Assembly (NCBI GenBank): GCA_036244855.1
Contig: BQKZ01000641.1
Coordinates: 1-64,000 of the forward strand
Length of the DNA: 64,000 nucleotides
Reading direction: 5' to 3'
Origin: Temnopleurus reevesii
Lineage: Eukaryota; Echinodermata; Echinoidea; Temnopleuroida; Temnopleuridae
How positions within the stretch are numbered: the first letter of the stretch is position 1; each line of letters starts with the position of its first letter. The translations under genes were made by a program, and so were the position numbers. Shown here piece after piece: positions 47,560 through 58,780 of this stretch. A model generated the notes under the pieces. That model was not told the DNA's origin. It saw nothing but the letters and a program-made list of their open reading frames with translations, and did no database searches.

Positions 47560-47960
47560 GGATAAAGACAAGCAATTTCTCAAACAAATACCATGACAAA
47601 TGTATTTGCTTTGTCAGAGCAAAGGAGAGAGTCCATGTAAACGATGACTGGGACGATAAGTAAACGTCACGGGCAAGGCAAACCTGTCACGCATTATCGA
47701 CTCGGACATTTGGGTGGGGGGGGAGGGGGCTGGATGGAGTGGAGAAACAGACCATCGAGGACTCTTCCCGTAACACTCATGTTTGCAAATGTCTCCTCTT
47801 ACTGACGTCTCGCTGAGAAGACGGCAGGATGGTGGCGCTAAATATATTATGAGGTCTTGACCTTGTCAACATTGTCTATTCAGCTTCTTCTATTTCCATC
47901 TTTTATAGTCGGATCTATTATGGTGATGTCACAGAGCAACACAAAGGCAATCATTAAAGG
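47560..47960. promoter_or_regulatory. Candidate conserved non-coding island
   Basis: Balanced block ('gtaaacgtcacgggcaaggc', 'cgtctcgctgagaagacggc') with a G-run at about 47711-47728. No exon signals. Confidence 0.3.
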
Positions 47961-48709
47961 AGTTGAGGTAAAATCTGGGAATTCTACATCCGGAATCTGT
48001 CGCTCATGTCACATTCATAAAACACCCATAATTCCTTTTTCGATACAAAATAGGCAAGAATCATAGTCAAGATATTTTGCTACAAGTAAATTGACAACAA
48101 TGAGTTTACATCATAAAATAAATCTGCCAAATTAAACAAAATATATGTCTAAATACAGGATTTGGAGCAAATATCAGCCTATCCCAACTTGTTATATCTA
48201 ACAAATCTATCTTATTTTTCAGAAACAACGAGACTTACCATCATGCATCACTATTGTACTTTATTATACAGAATACATCTTACCTGGAATGAGAAAAGAA
48301 AGAAAAAAGAGAAATCACATTTAATTAATGAGGTCACAATTTCTCTTTAAAAAGATCTATTCATACACAGAACAATATTGGGAAGCAAACATGAAATATT
48401 AAGACGATGTGTGAAATTTCATCACAAAATCTTTCATATGAAATAAGATTCAATTACCATGTTAGTATTCATTTCTCTTCATGTTTCATCCTCTTTTTTT
48501 ATTTTCTACAATACACTGCAATTCTCAGGTGTTTTGCTTCATTATTGTCAAAAAAAGCCAATATTGTCCAAAAAAATATCTGAATGTCCAAATAATGCAT
48601 GAAGCCATTCATAAAAGAAACCCATTTACTATCTTTCCTCCCTTCAACCTAAAGCTAAAACCAGAATCAACTCTTCATAACCACCTGGCCTCAACCTAAA
48701 TATTTCATC
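47961..48709. other. AT-rich non-coding DNA
   Basis: Nothing recognised. Confidence 0.4.
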
Positions 48710-48930
48710 CTTCATCAATATTCCATTCTTTGACAGGAAATTATCCCACTTTGCGGCAGTTTTGTTCCCGTCCATAATCCCTGGTCTATAGGAATGCAGA
48801 TTTCTTCTTTCAACATTAAAAAAAAATGAAAAGAGGCCGCTATGTGTCTTTGCCTAAGGGTGGATTTAGAAACGCCAGATTTGTAGCGTTTAATGCAATA
48901 GTCCGGCAGCATTTCGACCACTAATTGTCA
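48710..48930. promoter_or_regulatory. Candidate conserved non-coding island
   Basis: A modest block of balanced sequence ('cactttgcggcagttttgtt', 'gaaacgccagatttgtagcg'). No exon signals. Confidence 0.25.
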
Positions 48931-49340
48931 TATTGATTGGCAGATTGTGTAAGTAATTGTAGTGTGTGGCTTTTCATTGCATATCAGACAAAACTCTCGG
49001 AATTGAGGTAGAATGCCTAGATTTGTTTACAAATTTGTATTCATTTTCAATTCACATGCTGTTGCATTCCTTATATGGGATTTTATCCAAATACAAATGG
49101 ATTTTAATCTAAATACAGTCAAAGACATGAGTTCAAACTCATAATCTCTTATTCCATTTTTAGCTTTTGTTTTTAAAACAAATATTACCAGTATTCATCC
49201 AAACTCCTGTTTTATACTTTCTAGTAAGAATGTTTATTAACAAGGCCCAAATTGATTGAATTGAATCATAGGCAGAAGCTGTTGTCATTAAAATTGCATG
49301 TCTTTTTAAACTTTATACCTCTCTTTATTTGTCAATTGTC

Positions 49341-49575
49341 AATTCAGTTCAGTTCAGTTCAGTTTATTTTATTTTCATTTCCAATCAAATCAAAATATAG
49401 TGAAAAATAAATTACAAAGTTCAAAATCAATCAAGATACATAAATAAATTCATACATTAAAAGTAAACATGTGGTATAATAGTAAGATATATCGACAACA
49501 GAAATAGTGATAGGACTGGAAATGGAGGGGTATACTAAAAATTACCACATATATATTTTGTAGTTCTGACATTAA
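49341..49575 (-). repeat. Retroelement 3' tail ending in (TGAAC)n
   Basis: On the minus strand, an AT-rich tail with 'tgaaaataaaataaactgaa' runs into repeated TGAAC at 49342-49362. The segment aligns with 50606-50860 (shared 'tttccaatcaaat', 'attacaaagtt', 'ggaaatggaggggt'). A 3' end finishing in a short tandem repeat is typical of CR1/L2-like LINEs and their SINEs, but no reverse transcriptase is visible. Confidence 0.55.
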
Positions 49576-49727
49576 ACTTTATTTCACAAATTTAATTTCC
49601 ACCTCAAATCTAAAGCACTACAATCAATGGCACTGCAATGCTGCAAACAAACAAATCTTGGGTATGGCAAACTATTCTTTGACAAAAATATCTTGCCACT
49701 CAAGTCTTTGTACATCTTTGGTAAATC

Positions 49728-49961
49728 CTATTGTGACATCACAAGAGTCAGGTTTGTTCACCTTGCTAGATTATGTTTCAGAGCTGGTTCTGTAAATAAC
49801 AAAAGGAAATATTTGGATCAATGCATGGATTTCAATTCAGGTTATTGCCCATTCCAATTACCTTTCATTGATCCACATATTTCCTTTTGTTATTTACAGA
49901 ACCAGCGCCGAATCAGGATCCAGCAAGGTGAACAAACTTGACTCTTGTGATGTCACAATAG
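49728..49961. repeat. Long near-perfect hairpin, 96 bp arms
   Basis: Arms 49728-49823 and 49866-49961 are inverted copies: 'attgtgacatcacaagagtc' opens the left arm and its complement closes the right. 'gttctgtaaataacaaaagg' and its complement lie further in. The loop is about 42 bases. The 104-codon open frame across it (49627-49941) is explained by the palindrome. An identical copy sits at 52708-52941 because of the larger duplication. Confidence 0.85.
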
Positions 49962-50603
49962 AAATTACATTTGAAAGAAATGTTTAGGGGCATTCCCTAC
50001 TAGGCCAATATAAAATTGAAAAAAAATATTATAAAATATATGAAACACATTTGGGCTCTCTTTCACTGAAAAGGGTATTGACAATGGCATAATACATCAA
50101 TACAGATCAACTTGTATTTTCATTATAGTAACCCTTTAAAATGTTTCGACAGCACTGACCGCAGTACCCTCATGCATCTTCTTTGTTCTTAGAATGTCTT
50201 ATGAGAATCATGCGAGGATTAATAACTCAAGCCCAACCTCTTACTGTCAACCTTCAGTATGAATATGACACGTCATATGGGCCATCACACGTAGCATGTT
50301 ATCACAGGTATACAGGTGCTTTCTATACAAAAGGTAGTCACTACGTATAAATAAAGGTCGTAACATTTTACGCTTTTATACTCTCCATCCTTTCCAATCA
50401 TTCCCATCTTTTTTTCTGACAGTAGTTTCTATCTCCGCCATCACTTCTCTCTCTCTCTCTCTCTCCCTCTCTCTCTCTCCCCATTTTCCTACTCTTTTTT
50501 ACTTTTGTTTTTATCAATTCTTCTACTTCTCCTCCTCTTCATCATATTCTTCTTCTTCCTATCCCTTCCATCCTCAGTCTCCTCCATCTTCTTCTTATTA
50601 TTC

Positions 50604-50605
<2 letters not shown>

Positions 50606-50634
<29 letters not shown>

Positions 50635-50865
50635 AGTTTAGTTTAGTTTAGTTTACTTTAATTTCCAATCAAATGATAATGTAATTAAAATCAATTACAA
50701 AGTTCCAAACAAATCATGATACATCAATTAATACATACAATAAAAGTCAAGGTCTAACAATAAAAGAAATACTGATTGGATTGGAAATGGAGGGGTCTAC
50801 TAGAAAACTGGGCTTGCAGAGTGTGTACCCTTCAAAAATAATACATGTGTATACATACATAAAAT
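50606..50865 (-). repeat. Second retroelement 3' tail, ending in (TAAC)n
   Basis: Related to the tail at 49341 but with a different terminal microsatellite (repeated AGTT on the plus strand at 50606-50640, then 'agtttagtttagtttact'). It lies inside the 1.5 kb segment absent from the shorter copy. Confidence 0.55.
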
Positions 50866-52015
50866 ACATATTATACATATTACATATACATATATGTAAT
50901 ATCTGTATTACATATACAGATATGCATACACAGTACTCCACCATTTCCTTATTTGTTACTTATATCCTTAATCAAATTATTCCTTATTCCTTATAACGAC
51001 TCATTATTTTCTTTAGTGCAACTTTAATCCAGGGGTGTGCGTATCACAAGCTTAGCTTTTTTTTCTGCACATCCCTCCATTTCATAATCATAAATGCTTG
51101 GTCGTTTAAATCAACCCTTAATTTGTAAACCATTGTCCTGTAAATATCTGTATGCAATTTTCCTTTGTAAATTTGTTTCAATTTATGTTTGCTCGATATT
51201 GTTCACACTTATTTTTTTTTATATTGTATGTTTTTGAAATGGAAATGAATAACTCAAATAAAAATCAAATAAGTATGCATTGTATTCCTCTCCTCCTCTT
51301 CCTCTTTCTTCTGCTTTTTCTTCTTCTACTTCTTCTTCTTCTACTTCTTTGTCTTCTTCTTCTCCTCCTTCTTCTCTTTCTTCTCCTACTCCTTCTTATT
51401 CCATCCCTCTATCCACTCTTCTCTTCATTAAACCTTTTTGATCCTCTTTATTAATCTTCTCTAAGATTGTCTTTTTCTAGAATCTATCGTTTCTCAACTA
51501 GACCCAATCTTCCTTCAATTTCTCATCCCCTAGCATTGCCAGGGAATGCACACAGGAAAAATCTTTAAAAAAGAGTCTACCCAAAAATAATAGTTTTTTA
51601 ACAGAAGCAGAACAAATTGGTGAGTAAAACAAAAAAAGCTTGAAGAAAATTAGACAAGTAATAAAAAAGTTATGAATTTTTAAAGATTTGAAAAAATGGG
51701 CAAATCACTGGAAATTTCCAGAGGTGTTGCCAATTTGATGACATCATGGGTGGCACAACTAACCAGAATTTTTAGATATGGTGGAAAACTCATCATTTTT
51801 ACAGAAAGTTGCAAATTTTGTATGAATGTAAACATGTAAATAGTGGATCTATATATCTATCATAAAGATATCCTACCGTTAAAGTTTTGAGGAAATCATA
51901 TACTTGGGGAAAAAAGTAACATTTTATGGCATTGATATGAATGTAATAGATGGTCAGTTGTGCACCTATGACGTCATCAGTTGCCAATTTGTCTAAATAT
52001 AAAAACATTCATAAT
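50866..52015. other. Non-coding part of the 1.5 kb insertion/deletion
   Basis: Holds a self-complementary AT tract near 50860-50930, a (CTT)n-rich tract at 51285-51425 and AT-rich sequence. No transposase, reverse transcriptase or LTR pair is seen. Confidence 0.45.
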
Positions 52016-52229
52016 TTTCTTTATTAATTGTCCAATTTTTCTCAAACATTTTCTGTTCATCTAATTTTTCTGCTCCTGTTGAAGAAATATCATTTCTGGG
52101 TAGACTCTCCTTTTAAACAAGGTAGCTCTCCTTTCATACCTGACCCTCATGTTACCTGAGCGTACAAAGCATGACTAACAGGATCTCTGAGAGGCAGATA
52201 ATCCTATTGGTAGATTAAGCACCGCTCAN

Positions 52230-53423
52230 AATTGATTGAATTGAATCATAGGCAGAAGCTGTTGTCATTAAAATTGCATGTCTTTTTAAACTTTATACCT
52301 CTCTTTATTTGTCAATTGTCAATTCAGTTCAGTTCAGTTCAGTTTATTTTATTTTCATTTCCAATCAAATCAAAATATAGTGAAAAATAAATTACAAAGT
52401 TCAAAATCAATCAAGATACATAAATAAATTCATACATTAAAAGTAAACATGTGGTATAATAGTAAGATATATCGACAACAGAAATAGTGATAGGACTGGA
52501 AATGGAGGGGTATACTAAAAATTACCACATATATATTTTGTAGTTCTGACATTAAACTTTATTTCACAAATTTAATTTCCACCTCAAATCTAAAGCACTA
52601 CAATCAATGGCACTGCAATGCTGCAAACAAACAAATCTTGGGTATGGCAAACTATTCTTTGACAAAAATATCTTGCCACTCAAGTCTTTGTACATCTTTG
52701 GTAAATCCTATTGTGACATCACAAGAGTCAGGTTTGTTCACCTTGCTAGATTATGTTTCAGAGCTGGTTCTGTAAATAACAAAAGGAAATATTTGGATCA
52801 ATGCATGGATTTCAATTCAGGTTATTGCCCATTCCAATTACCTTTCATTGATCCACATATTTCCTTTTGTTATTTACAGAACCAGCGCCGAATCAGGATC
52901 CAGCAAGGTGAACAAACTTGACTCTTGTGATGTCACAATAGAAATTACATTTGAAAGAAATGTTTAGGGGCATTCCCTACTAGGCCAATATAAAATTGAA
53001 AAAAAATATTATAAAATATATGAAACACATTTGGGCTCTCTTTCACTGAAAAGGGTATTGACAATGGCATAATACATCAATACAGATCAACTTGTATTTT
53101 CATTATAGTAACCCTTTAAAATGTTTCGACAGCACTGACCGCAGTACCCTCATGCATCTTCTTTGTTCTTAGAATGTCTTATGAGAATCATGCGAGGATT
53201 AATAACTCAAGCCCAACCTCTTACTGTCAATCCTCAGTATGAATATGGCACATCGATATGGGACATCACACCTAGCATGTTATCACAGACATACAGGTGC
53301 TTTATATACAAAAGGTAGTCACTACGTATAAATAAAGGTCGTAACATTTTACGCTTTTATACTCTCCATCCTTTCCAATCATTCCCATCTTTTTTTCTGA
53401 CAGTAGTTTCTATCTCCGCCATC

Positions 53424-53458
<35 letters not shown>

Positions 53459-53690
53459 CATTTTCCTACTTTCTTTATTAATTGTCCTATTTTTCTCAAA
53501 CTTTTTTTGTTCTGTTCATCTAATTTTTCTGCTCCTGTTGAAGAAATATTATTTTTGGGTAGACTCTCCTTTTAAACAAGGTAGCTCTCCTTTCATACCT
53601 CACCCCCATGTTACCTGAGCGTACAAAGCATGACTAACAGGATCTCTGAGAGGCAGATAATCCTATTGGTAGATTAAGCACCTCTCAATC
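52230..53690. repeat. Shorter copy of the duplicated segment (probable haplotype B)
   Basis: Begins right after the lone n and repeats 49250-50493, then skips to the equivalent of 52016-52228 ('ctttattaattgtcc', 'ctgctcctgttgaagaaata', 'caaggtagctctcctttcat'). It then runs into unique DNA. The junction is in 'cctactttctttattaattg'. Confidence 0.85.
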
Positions 53691-53770
53691 CATATATGAT
53701 ATCTTGGTTAATGCAGCAATGGGATTGGTTGCCATGGTAATATGGATTTGCGGAAATGGTACACAGAATT
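53691..53770. promoter_or_regulatory. X-box palindrome
   Basis: 'gttgccatggtaat' at 53728-53741 differs by one base from the ideal two-half RFX palindrome. Activity is inferred from the motif only. Confidence 0.35.
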
Positions 53771-54479
53771 TCCAAAGAAGGGAAAACAGAACAAATGGGT
53801 AAGAGCATGTTTCAGATGGAAAAAGATCAAACCGTGACATATCAATGGTAAAGATCGGAAAGAGGCTATGAATATACAGAATATTTGGAGCATGCCAAAA
53901 AAAGACAGCATTAATTAATTATTGAAAAGGTTTGAGGAGTGATAGCTTTTCTTTAAAAAAGACAAATTAACATGGTAACAAAACAACAACGAACAAATCT
54001 ATCTAAAATATTGATTTCTAGTTTGAGAGAGTGTTCATCCATTAAAACTGTTTTATGGAACGATGCTTTGTTTGGTATCAAAGAAGGATCTGGAAATAAG
54101 AAAGGACTATGAAAATCAATGTACCCAGAAAAGTTATTGTTTGAGATGAGAATTCCATATTTCATATGAGAAATAATGTACAACCTTATAGAGATTGAAT
54201 GAAAAACGTAAATGAATTATTTTACAAAAGGAGTTCTAAAAGGAGAAAAGGTAGCTGAAAGTAAAACATATCATTTACAAGTTAAACAAAACAGAGAACA
54301 TGAAATTCAGTATATACAAAAAACGCCAGTGAAACAATGCCAATTTTATTCATGATATGGAAAGTTGCGGTCTGATGAACAAAAGATTGCCAGACAGTGT
54401 ACCATCGAAGACCACAGATGTATATATGCTGAATACAACGGGAAAAACTTCAATTTAGCACAAATTGAGATGCATTAGT
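53771..54479. other. AT-rich non-coding DNA
   Basis: Nothing recognised. Confidence 0.4.
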
Positions 54480-55000
54480 AAAATTGAGGAAAGTGCAACG
54501 CTGGGTTTCCCTTCTTCCTGCTACCCCAGTCTGTATCAGGTCCATTCGACCAAGGAAATTAATCCAATTCCCCGAGGAATAATCGAGACCGACCAATCTT
54601 TTAGACTAAAAAATTGAGCCCTTGGCAGAATAGGGTTGGCTTAGGGATAGGCATGTGATACAACAGTTACAAGCATCCCAATGAAATACTATACAATGAA
54701 TGAAAGTATGCGGAAACTGTGCAATTCTATTCTCCCATAGGACATGACTAACTGAAAGACAAAAAACTCAATCGAGGGATACCCTTTTCAACCAGACTCC
54801 CAGCACAAAAACACTCATTTGGATAATTGAACAACGGTATCGTCCATTACAATAATTTTGTGCGATCGACCACAATTCGTGTAGTTCCTCTACCCCAAAA
54901 CTGTGCAATCCTTAATTTGATTTGAAGTTGAATGACTGCATTAATTTACTGCCTGATTAATTGTGCTTCCATTTTCGGGGGCACAAACAATAGAGACAAA
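54480..55000. promoter_or_regulatory. Candidate conserved non-coding islands
   Basis: Two blocks, about 54490-54620 and 54760-55000, are non-repetitive and less AT-rich ('ttccccgaggaataatcgag', 'gatcgaccacaattcgtgta'). No exon signals. Confidence 0.25.
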
Positions 55001-55816
55001 ATTTGGAAATACGAGAGAGGAAATTAGTAAATGGTATGCTCTTCTAAGGAACAAAGCATTGCTTGGAGGAAGAATAGAGAATGAAATTAATATTATACAT
55101 TTGAATAATTGTGAATGCATACTATCGAATTTGAGCTGAAATGCAAACCCTTGCCATTAGCTTCTTCATTTGTTAACCATATGGAGCAAATAGCAATATC
55201 AAAATAAGAGAAAGAAAATGTGGAAATTCATAATATACAAGCATGCTCATAAGAAAGCTTACTATTATGTCAATTACTATTTTCATATTTTTATGAATTA
55301 ATGCATGTGTCATTTACATTTGAATTAGTATTCACATTAATTATTACAGCACATTGTGACTCATGGTGCCGGAATGATATGCAAGAAATCATCGTAGCTT
55401 AAAGCCATTGTTTAACATTATTTTCATTCAAAAGATTCTCAACTGCCAGATGATAGAGGTTATCAGAAAGATTGATGGTGCATATAAACCAAAATGGGAA
55501 AATATCAGGCTTTAAAATCAACATTTAGAGCTTTAAAACAAACGAAAATGTAAAACATTGCCTCCATAGGCTTTGTACTGGAATCAATGCGTGGGTCCTA
55601 CGCTTTAATTCAATGTTCATAGATATCTTGATAGTGCATGTATAACTTTCTTTATTTTTGCATCCGCTGTTGATTTTCCATCTATCTGAATAGATTTAGA
55701 TAGGACAGACAGCTTGGTTTGAGAATTTTTTAAATTGTGCAACCGCAATGTTAAACAGTGTCTTTAAGCAGAGTCTACATATTTCACTAAGGAATGAGAA
55801 AATAAACCATATAATG
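55001..55816. other. AT-rich non-coding DNA
   Basis: Nothing recognised. Confidence 0.4.
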
Positions 55817-56120
55817 ATTAGTACTTCCATATCTACAAAAGACAATTACAACATACCGGAGAATATGATTGACAGTGAGTGAAAGGACCATGGGAACAAA
55901 GGAGTTAGTCTATAGGTACAGACCAAGTTGCTGTTGTATCCCTAGTATTACCTTGGCTTTAGCCCCCTGATTGAAAGATGTGGGGTTAACGACAAGGCAA
56001 TTATGCAAGATGATGATTAGTACTTCCATATCTACTACAGATGACAGCTAGGCATACCAGAGACTATGGTTGACAGTATACTTACCCACAAGTGTATTAG
56101 GAGTTAGTCTACTAGAACAG
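55817..56120. repeat. Direct duplication, period about 195 bp
   Basis: 'gattagtacttccatatcta' occurs at 55817 and 56012. Both are followed by a 'gacaattac/gacagctag' block, 'cataccgga/cataccaga', 'tgattgacag/tggttgacag' and 'ggagttagtct'. Confidence 0.8.
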
Positions 56121-56684
56121 AACTAATCCATGCTTTTTATTCAGTGCTGCTTGAAGATACATTTAGGTTTACCTGAGTCTGGAGGGAGGTTATAATTCAA
56201 GGCTGCTTCTAATGTTTTATATGCTGATACTGTACTATAGTCTTCCCCAACAGTCATCATTATACCGGTTACTACCTCCGTTGAGTCAGTAGACTTTAGC
56301 CTTGCATCTGTATACATCTTTTAACCATGTGAGGATATATCAGAGAAATGACTGTGGCAGGGATAGATTTTGTCAATCATCGTAATTCCTTCATAAGACA
56401 TAATGTCAAAAAAATATACATTAACAGTTCAGAATATATTTTTCTCACAGATTTTCCATCCAATTTGCAGAAGTTCACATGCTTCGTGCATTTGAATCCA
56501 GCACCCTGACTCTCAAAAACAAACAAATGAATATTTGTCATGTGGATTATAAACAAATCGATGCACAGCACTGTCAATGCCATTAAAACGCTTTGTCTCC
56601 AATAATATGTCTCAAGCCCAATATGGCTCCCACGCTCATCCAAAAAATGTCTGTCTCCTCCTCTCTTCCAAATACTCTTGAAAT
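56121..56684. other. Non-coding DNA
   Basis: A 131-codon minus-strand frame at 56377-56772 starts in the minisatellite and has no recognisable domain or splice support. I do not call it. Confidence 0.4.
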
Positions 56685-57010
56685 AGTCAAAAAGGCATAA
56701 GTACAAAGTAAAAGGATAAATTAATCCCCTTCCGGCCTTATAACTGTTATAGTTAAAAGGGCATAAGTACAAAGTAAAATGATAATTAATGCCTTTCTGG
56801 CCTTATAACTGTTATAGTCAAAAGGAAATAAGTACAAAGTAAAATGATGAATTAACGCCCTCCTGGCCTTATAACTGTTATAGTCAAAAGGGCATAATAG
56901 CAAAGTAAAATGATAATTAATGCACTTCTGGCCTTATAACGGTCGTAGTCAAAAGGGCATAAGTACAAAGCATAACAATATATTAACGTCCTTCTGGCTT
57001 TAGAACGGTG
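56685..57010. repeat. 65-66 bp minisatellite, five units
   Basis: Unit starts 'agtcaaaagggcataagtac' (with variants) lie at 56685, 56751, 56816, 56882 and 56947. Each unit ends 'ctggccttataactgttat' or close. Alternating lengths of 65 and 66 break any reading frame. Confidence 0.92.
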
Positions 57011-57840
57011 AGCGTCATATGTCCCGTCTCAAGAGAGGGTGTGATGTGTCATGTAATGTGCTTGGAGGCAGACTATACAACATAACCTTGGAGCCAGGCT
57101 TTTACACTCACGACCATGTTTAGTCAAGATCATGGAATCAAGTTATCTAGGGACATTGACAAGAGTGAAAAAAATAACATTGAAACAAGCTGTAACCTAT
57201 TCATGGCTGAAATTATTTTTCAGTAAATTCCATCACTTTTCTTCCTCAAATTAGCAACACATCGTTTTTCAGTTCTATATCAACTATCAATTCAAATAAA
57301 TACGGCGTCTCGTCAATTAAATCTAAATTGTTTTAAAAAAAAAAGTGTTCTCAGATGTTTTGAATTGTCAATTTATATAAAACACTTTCAAATGTTAATT
57401 ATACTGACAATTTATATTAAAGGATTTTGAAGTTATTTGAGCAATCAATTCAGAATTGAAGAATTTCCTACATCAAACGATATGTGTTTATAGGAAAGGG
57501 AATAATTTTCCTGTTATCGCATCACACGTTGCTGTGTAGTTTAGCATGATTGATTTTCACATAGAAGTAACAGTAAATTGTTGAAATGGTTCCCGATGTC
57601 TAAAACTGCTAAGCAGATGTGAAAACTAGTACAATTCCCTGACACAATAACAATGGGTAAATTCTTGGATTTTTTCTTCTTCTTTTTTTTTTTTGATATA
57701 CCTGATAAATATTTCAGAGCTCTGAGTCAAAAGACACAAACCCAAACCCAAACACAAAGCGTGCTCCATTGTCCTGTATGACATGACCATGTTTAGTCAA
57801 GATCAGGGAATCATGTTATCTAGGGACATTGGTGACATTC
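57011..57840. repeat. Unique DNA with a 55 bp repeated block
   Basis: 'gaccatgtttagtcaagatc' with the following 'tcatggaatcaagttatct' or close, then 'agggacattg', occurs at 57111-57165 and 57784-57833, offset about 673 bases. The rest is AT-rich and unannotated. Confidence 0.75.
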
Positions 57841-58554
57841 TAGGAACATGAGAAGGGAAACCGCACGATTTATGTGTTTGGTTCTCTACAACTCTACACA
57901 AGCTTGAGAGTTTAGGGAAGATAATATGTTTCATCTGTAGAAGAACCAAAACTAAGAAATGTTCATTGTATTTCATTCAATTGGTATCAAATAGTCATTT
58001 TCATTACTCTCTCCTTCATTCCCTTCCTGCCATTCTCTCTGAATTTGCTTCTTTATCATAAAGATGATAAAAAATAATAATGACAATGCTTACATGGTGC
58101 TTTATATTTGTGTTTCTGAGTTCCTTGCTATTGGTGAACTAAATCATTATCAAAAGACATTAAATATGACAAATATATATTATCAATCTATATGAATGCC
58201 TACCACACTAATTCTCCAAATAATTCACCTTTGTCTTTTAGAAACAATCCTTATCTTCATCATTGTAAGTATTATTTAAAAGACAAATCCTAATTTGTAC
58301 TATACTAATTCTGTCACATACAAAACACAGCTATAATTCACTACTTTATGCCTAAAAACCTAGCATATTTTCAATTTCAATTTTCTTGAAAAACAATAAC
58401 ACATGATCAAGAACAACAATCTTGAAGTTTTTAATGTTGAATTATGAAAAAAAAATCTTCAGTGACATAGCAGTGGGTCCACTGTATTTTCAGTATACGA
58501 CTCCCAGCCTTATGCACCTGTATCCCTGCAATGTGCACCTAACTACTAGATATA
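57841..58554. other. AT-rich non-coding DNA
   Basis: Nothing recognised. Confidence 0.4.
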
Positions 58555-58780
58555 AAAGATGCACCTCTCTTTGGCTTTAATTATTCATCATAATGGATCC
58601 TTCTACACTGGACATTATCATACTCATCCAACGTTATCTTTCAAGACATTCCACCGTTTCCAGCCATCAAGCCCATCCAAAGCCTCCTGTCTCCATGGCA
58701 ACGTTTCACCGAGCCAAGCCGCCGCCAGATTAAAAATTCATAAGATGCGTGAAACTGACACGCAAATCTGCGCTCAGGTA
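58555..58780. promoter_or_regulatory. Candidate regulatory island with RFX X-box
   Basis: Balanced sequence containing 'gtctccatggcaac' at 58689-58702. It fits the X-box pattern GTNNCC-AT-RGYAAC, followed by 'caagccgccgccagatt'. A 105-codon plus-strand frame covers it but has no domain or splice support. Confidence 0.4.

Larger units (their letters stand above)
49250..52228. repeat. Longer copy of a duplicated segment (probable haplotype A)
   Basis: Sequence from 49251 is repeated from 52231, offset 2,980, right after the lone n at 52229. The first kilobase looks identical, then small differences appear (for example 'gtcaaccttcag' against 'gtcaatcctcag'). This copy holds about 1.5 kb (50494-52015) missing from the other. 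The last 200 bases (52016-52228) match 53471-53690. Confidence 0.85.

Noticed and set aside
50494..52015. The 1.5 kb extra segment as a complete transposon
   Set aside because: No terminal repeats at its borders, no transposase or reverse transcriptase, and no clear target duplication.
49627..52921. Identical 104-codon ORFs at 49627-49941 and 52607-52921, looking like a conserved duplicated gene
   Set aside because: The frame runs through a near-perfect hairpin, and the two positions are the same locus repeated across a contig join. No domain or splice support.
56377..56903. Minus-strand ORFs of 131 and 60 codons with a repeated LCPF/YNSYKA motif
   Set aside because: The motif is the translation of the 65/66 bp minisatellite, and the frame breaks between units.
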